Assembly (NCBI GenBank): GCA_030148625.1
Contig: JASBTC010000259.1
Coordinates: 1-8,074, forward strand
DNA from: Sphingobium sp.
GTDB taxonomy: Bacteria > Pseudomonadota > Alphaproteobacteria > Sphingomonadales > Sphingomonadaceae
Length of the DNA: 8,074 nucleotides
Reading direction: 5' to 3'
Position numbers and translations under genes: made by a program. The notes beneath the pieces are model-generated. The model made no database searches. It saw only the letters and a list, made by a program, of their open reading frames with translations, and had not been told where the DNA came from. Of the stretch, positions 6,401 to 8,074 are shown piece by piece; within the stretch, counting starts at the first letter, position 1, and every line of letters begins with the position of its first letter.

Positions 6401-6841
6401 CGCAGCCATTACGAGCATCGCCGCTTCGCGCGGAACGACCGGCTAGCGATGATGAAGTCGGGCAACAAGGTCGCGGTCTCCGGCCTCGTCCTTGTCCGCC
6501 AGCGGCCCGGCACCGCGAGCGGCGTCTGCTTCATCACACTCGAGGACGAGACCGGCATCGCCAATCTCGTCGTCTGGCCCAAGGTCTTCGAGCAATATCG
6601 CAAGGTGGTGATGACCGCGCGGCTGATGGAAGCGCGCGGCTATGTGCAGACCGACGAGAATGTCGTCCATGTCGTCGTGCAGGAACTGGTCGACGCCACC
6701 GGCACGCTGGCCGCCCTGTCCGACGATCTGCTCCGCGCCGAGGTCGCGCGCGCGGACCATGTCGTGAAGCCCCTGCCCGTGGGGCTGCACCGCCATCCCC
6801 GCAATGTCAGCATCATCCCCAAGTCGCGCGATTTCCATTGA
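3404..6841 (+). CDS. dnaE2: DnaE2, error-prone DNA polymerase III alpha subunit
   Basis: This 1145-residue C-family polymerase carries out SOS-induced translesion DNA synthesis with ImuA and ImuB. It begins with a PHP domain (YVELGVTTPYSFLRGAS, 29-45; ADRNTMAGVVR, 65-75) in which the DnaE1-type histidines are replaced, as in other DnaE2. The palm has CQGRGSAANS (364-373), catalytic D415 and D417 in PDIDVDF, and D564 in LLKVDVLALG. Fingers-region landmarks are IFQEQAMQIAM and HAASFAHLVYVSSWIKCYYP. A helix-hairpin-helix region (LRLGFRQIDGIGED, from 876), DLPLF (950-954) and an OB fold (about 1022-1095) follow, and the protein ends in the DnaE2-typical HPRNVSIIPKSRDFH. The ATG overlaps the imuB stop by one base with no clear ribosome site, implying translational coupling. 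Two segments look long for the family (399-411 and 837-868). It is intact and co-regulated from the imuA promoter. Confidence 0.95.
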   Translation: MPDTPLSPGMHVLAINKLPGFVPNPPAAYVELGVTTPYSFLRGASPAVHLAERAYRLGYHALGVADRNTMAGVVRMDMNLRGGGIRPVIGCRLDLVDAPSFLAYPRDRAAYGRLCTLLSRGKMRDLAGEWQAKGECHLTLEMLAAHGEGVQLIVIPPDDLDGFSAELARLTGMLPTLRHIAAAYLYRGDDKARINRLDAIAHTHRLSILATNDVHYATPDRRPLQDVMTCIREKTTIGRAGFLLHANAERHLRSPAEMIELFQRWPHAIAATRAVADACRFALQELRYEYPDDPIPEGRTPQQHLEVLTREGMKWRYPDRPPEKVEAAIHKELDLIRRLDIARYFITVHDIVAFAQGLDPPILCQGRGSAANSAVCYCLGITNVDPANVSLLFERFISVVTREDGSISCEAPDIDVDFEHERREEVIQHIYSRYGRDHAGLCATVIHYRPRSAVREVGKAMGLSEDITSAMARTVWGSWGSEVDELKVKEAGLDLSDPVLRRVIAITNQLMELPRHLSQHVGGFILTRNPLIENVPIGNGAMADRSFIEWDKDDIDYLELLKVDVLALGMLTCIRKAIVMIAETHGEHYDLANIPPDDETVYDMLCMGESLGVFQVESRAQMNMLPRLKPRTYYDLVVEVAIVRPGPIQGDMVHPYLRRRNGIETVEYPSPALAKGPPDELKKILERTLGVPIFQEQAMQIAMDAAEFSPEEATELRRAMATFRSRGTIGKLEEKMVGRMIGRGYDPDFARRCFDQIKGFGDYGFPESHAASFAHLVYVSSWIKCYYPDVFAAALLNSQPMGFYAPAQIVRDAKENGVEVLHPDVNISEWDNKLEPIGLLRDHRPHYPPAASIFSRWKGDRDATMREGGPRIRYALRLGFRQIDGIGEDVAQAIMQARDTPFADVEDLKARSRIHVAAIRKLAAADAFRSMGLDRRQALWDSRALRQAPDLPLFAFAEARDEGVEAQPVALPETPLAEHVVSDYQTLRLSLKAHPLEFLRSHYEHRRFARNDRLAMMKSGNKVAVSGLVLVRQRPGTASGVCFITLEDETGIANLVVWPKVFEQYRKVVMTARLMEARGYVQTDENVVHVVVQELVDATGTLAALSDDLLRAEVARADHVVKPLPVGLHRHPRNVSIIPKSRDFH

Positions 6842-6918
6842 GCGCTTTCCCACAAAGCACTGGCAATCCCCCGCATCAGCCGACACAAGATCATCGATAA
6901 ACGGATATGGAGATCGGC

Positions 6919-8074
6919 ATGCGACGGATCATCGGGGGAACGGCACTGGCATTGGCGCTGGCCTGGGGCACCGCCGCATCGGCCAAGCCACCCACGCCCG
7001 CACAGGTCGATCAGGCCAAGGACATCCTCAAGAAATCGATCGGCTATCAGACCGTCGAGGGCCGCGGACAGACCGTCACCTATGCGGAATATCTCGCCTC
7101 GGTGCTCAAGGCCGCCGGCTATGCCGACAGCGATATCGTCATCACCCCGATGGGCAACACCGCGACGCTGGAAGTTACGCTCAAGGGCACGACCGACGCC
7201 AAGCCGATCCTGCTGTCGGTCCATATGGACGTGGTGGAGGCCAAGCCCGCCGACTGGGCGCGCGATCCCTTCACCGCGGTGGAGGAGAATGGCTATATCT
7301 ACGGGCGCGGCGCCGAGGACAATAAATACGACCTCTCGATGATCGTCGCGACGCTCGCCCGCCTCAAGCAGGAAGGGTTCAAGCCCAAGCGCTCGATCAT
7401 CCTCGCGGCCTCCGGCGACGAGGAAAGCGCCATGGTCACCACCCGTGCGCTCGCCAAGAAGCTGGCGGGTGCGGAAATGGTGCTCAACGGCGATGGCGGC
7501 GGCGGCATGCTCGGCCCGGACAACAAGCCGATCGTCTACACGCTCCAGGCCGGCGAAAAGACCTATGCCGATTTCCAGGTCACCATCACCGATCCCGGCG
7601 GTCATTCGAGCGCGCCGACCCCCGGCAATCCGATCTATCGTCTGTCGCGCGCGCTGGTGCGGCTGGGCGACTATAAATTCCCCAACATGATCAACGAACT
7701 CACCCGCGCATCGCTGGCTGCCGCGAGCCAGCAGGTCGGCGGCGATGTCGGCGCGGCGATGGCCCGCTATGCCGCCGACCCGCACGACACCGCCGCGGCG
7801 GACATCATCGCGTCCAAACCCGAATATGTCGGCCAGATCCGCACCACCTGCACCGCCACCATGTCGAACGCCGGCCATGCCGAGAACGCACTGCCGCAGC
7901 GTGCCAACGCCAACGTCAATTGCCGGATCTTCCCCGGCATCTCGATCGATGCGGTGAAGGCGGAACTGACCAAGGTCATCGCCGATCCCACCGCCGTGAT
8001 CACCGTCGATCCCGACACCACGGCAAGTGACGCCTCGCCGCTGCGCAAGGATGTGGTCGACGCCGTCACGCGCG
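6919..8074 (+). CDS. Exported M20-family metallopeptidase (3' end cut off)
   Basis: The frame stays open to the window edge, giving 385 residues without a stop. It encodes a di-zinc hydrolase of the M20 (M20/M25/M40) group, which removes residues from peptides or hydrolyses related amides. An N-terminal signal peptide (MRR, a hydrophobic GGTALALALAW core, then ASA before K23) predicts export, probably to the periplasm. Metal-site residues are H102 and D104 in SVHMDVV, bridging D134 in GRGAEDNK, E168/E169 in GDEES, and D192 in LNGDGGG. GGHSSAP (227-233) marks the lid/dimerisation domain. The last metal histidine would lie beyond the window. ATG 6919 is chosen for its position before the signal peptide and GGAG at 6909-6912; an in-frame ATG lies at 6907. 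The substrate is unknown. A 77-base gap separates it from dnaE2, so it may have its own promoter, which I could not identify. Confidence 0.88.
   Translation, partial: MRRIIGGTALALALAWGTAASAKPPTPAQVDQAKDILKKSIGYQTVEGRGQTVTYAEYLASVLKAAGYADSDIVITPMGNTATLEVTLKGTTDAKPILLSVHMDVVEAKPADWARDPFTAVEENGYIYGRGAEDNKYDLSMIVATLARLKQEGFKPKRSIILAASGDEESAMVTTRALAKKLAGAEMVLNGDGGGGMLGPDNKPIVYTLQAGEKTYADFQVTITDPGGHSSAPTPGNPIYRLSRALVRLGDYKFPNMINELTRASLAAASQQVGGDVGAAMARYAADPHDTAAADIIASKPEYVGQIRTTCTATMSNAGHAENALPQRANANVNCRIFPGISIDAVKAELTKVIADPTAVITVDPDTTASDASPLRKDVVDAVTR

Noticed and set aside
3332..6418. A 1028-codon open frame on the - strand opposite dnaE2
   Set aside because: It is antisense to an unmistakable DnaE2 with intact catalytic motifs. 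Its composition (rich in R, H, D, G and A) is typical of the reverse frame of GC-rich genes, and it shows no recognisable domain.
6841..6861. Small inverted repeat just after dnaE2 (AGCGCTTT/AAAGCACT) as a terminator
   Set aside because: The stem is 8 bases with one mismatch and no T tract follows, so an intrinsic terminator is not supported.
5890..6900. A 336-codon + frame overlapping the 3' part of dnaE2
   Set aside because: It is out of frame with dnaE2, whose HhH, OB and C-terminal motifs continue intact through 6841. The alternative product is arginine/alanine-rich shadow sequence.
6640..7878. A 412-codon open frame on the - strand opposite the dnaE2 end and the M20 peptidase
   Set aside because: It spans two real + strand genes and the gap between them, with a biased repetitive composition and no domain. 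It is a shadow frame.

Overview
The window looks like chromosomal DNA from an alphaproteobacterium, most likely a sphingomonad. The evidence is a high GC content with GC-rich third codon positions, an alphaproteobacterial-type SOS box (GAAC-N7-GAAC), the imuA-imuB-dnaE2 gene order, and palindromic repeats of kinds I associate with sphingomonad genomes. The genus call is inference.

Layout, all genes on the + strand. Positions 1-85 are a C-rich then G-rich low-complexity stretch at the very edge. Positions 182-808 encode a flavodoxin-fold NAD(P)H-dependent FMN reductase. The 309-base gap 809-1117 holds two adjacent but different palindromic elements (854-931 and 946-1037), followed by a promoter and a perfect SOS box (1089-1103). 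Positions 1118-6841 are a compact three-gene operon: imuA, imuB (start overlapping imuA by about 83 bases) and dnaE2 (start codon sharing one base with the imuB stop). After a 77-base gap, 6919 to the window end is the front part of an exported M20-family metallopeptidase.

The operon encodes the known SOS mutasome. DnaE2 is the error-prone C-family polymerase. ImuB is a Y-family-like protein without a full catalytic site that is thought to dock the complex on the beta clamp. ImuA is an accessory partner of ImuB. Together they carry out damage-induced translesion synthesis and mutagenesis, under LexA control as the SOS box suggests. The flanking reductase and peptidase have no evident link to it.

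I see no wholly new system. The most unusual local feature is a third palindromic element (2238-2327) lying in frame inside imuB. It adds about 35 residues to the protein and gives the operon mRNA a long potential hairpin. DnaE2 also carries two segments that look longer than the family norm, one of them directly before the catalytic aspartates.
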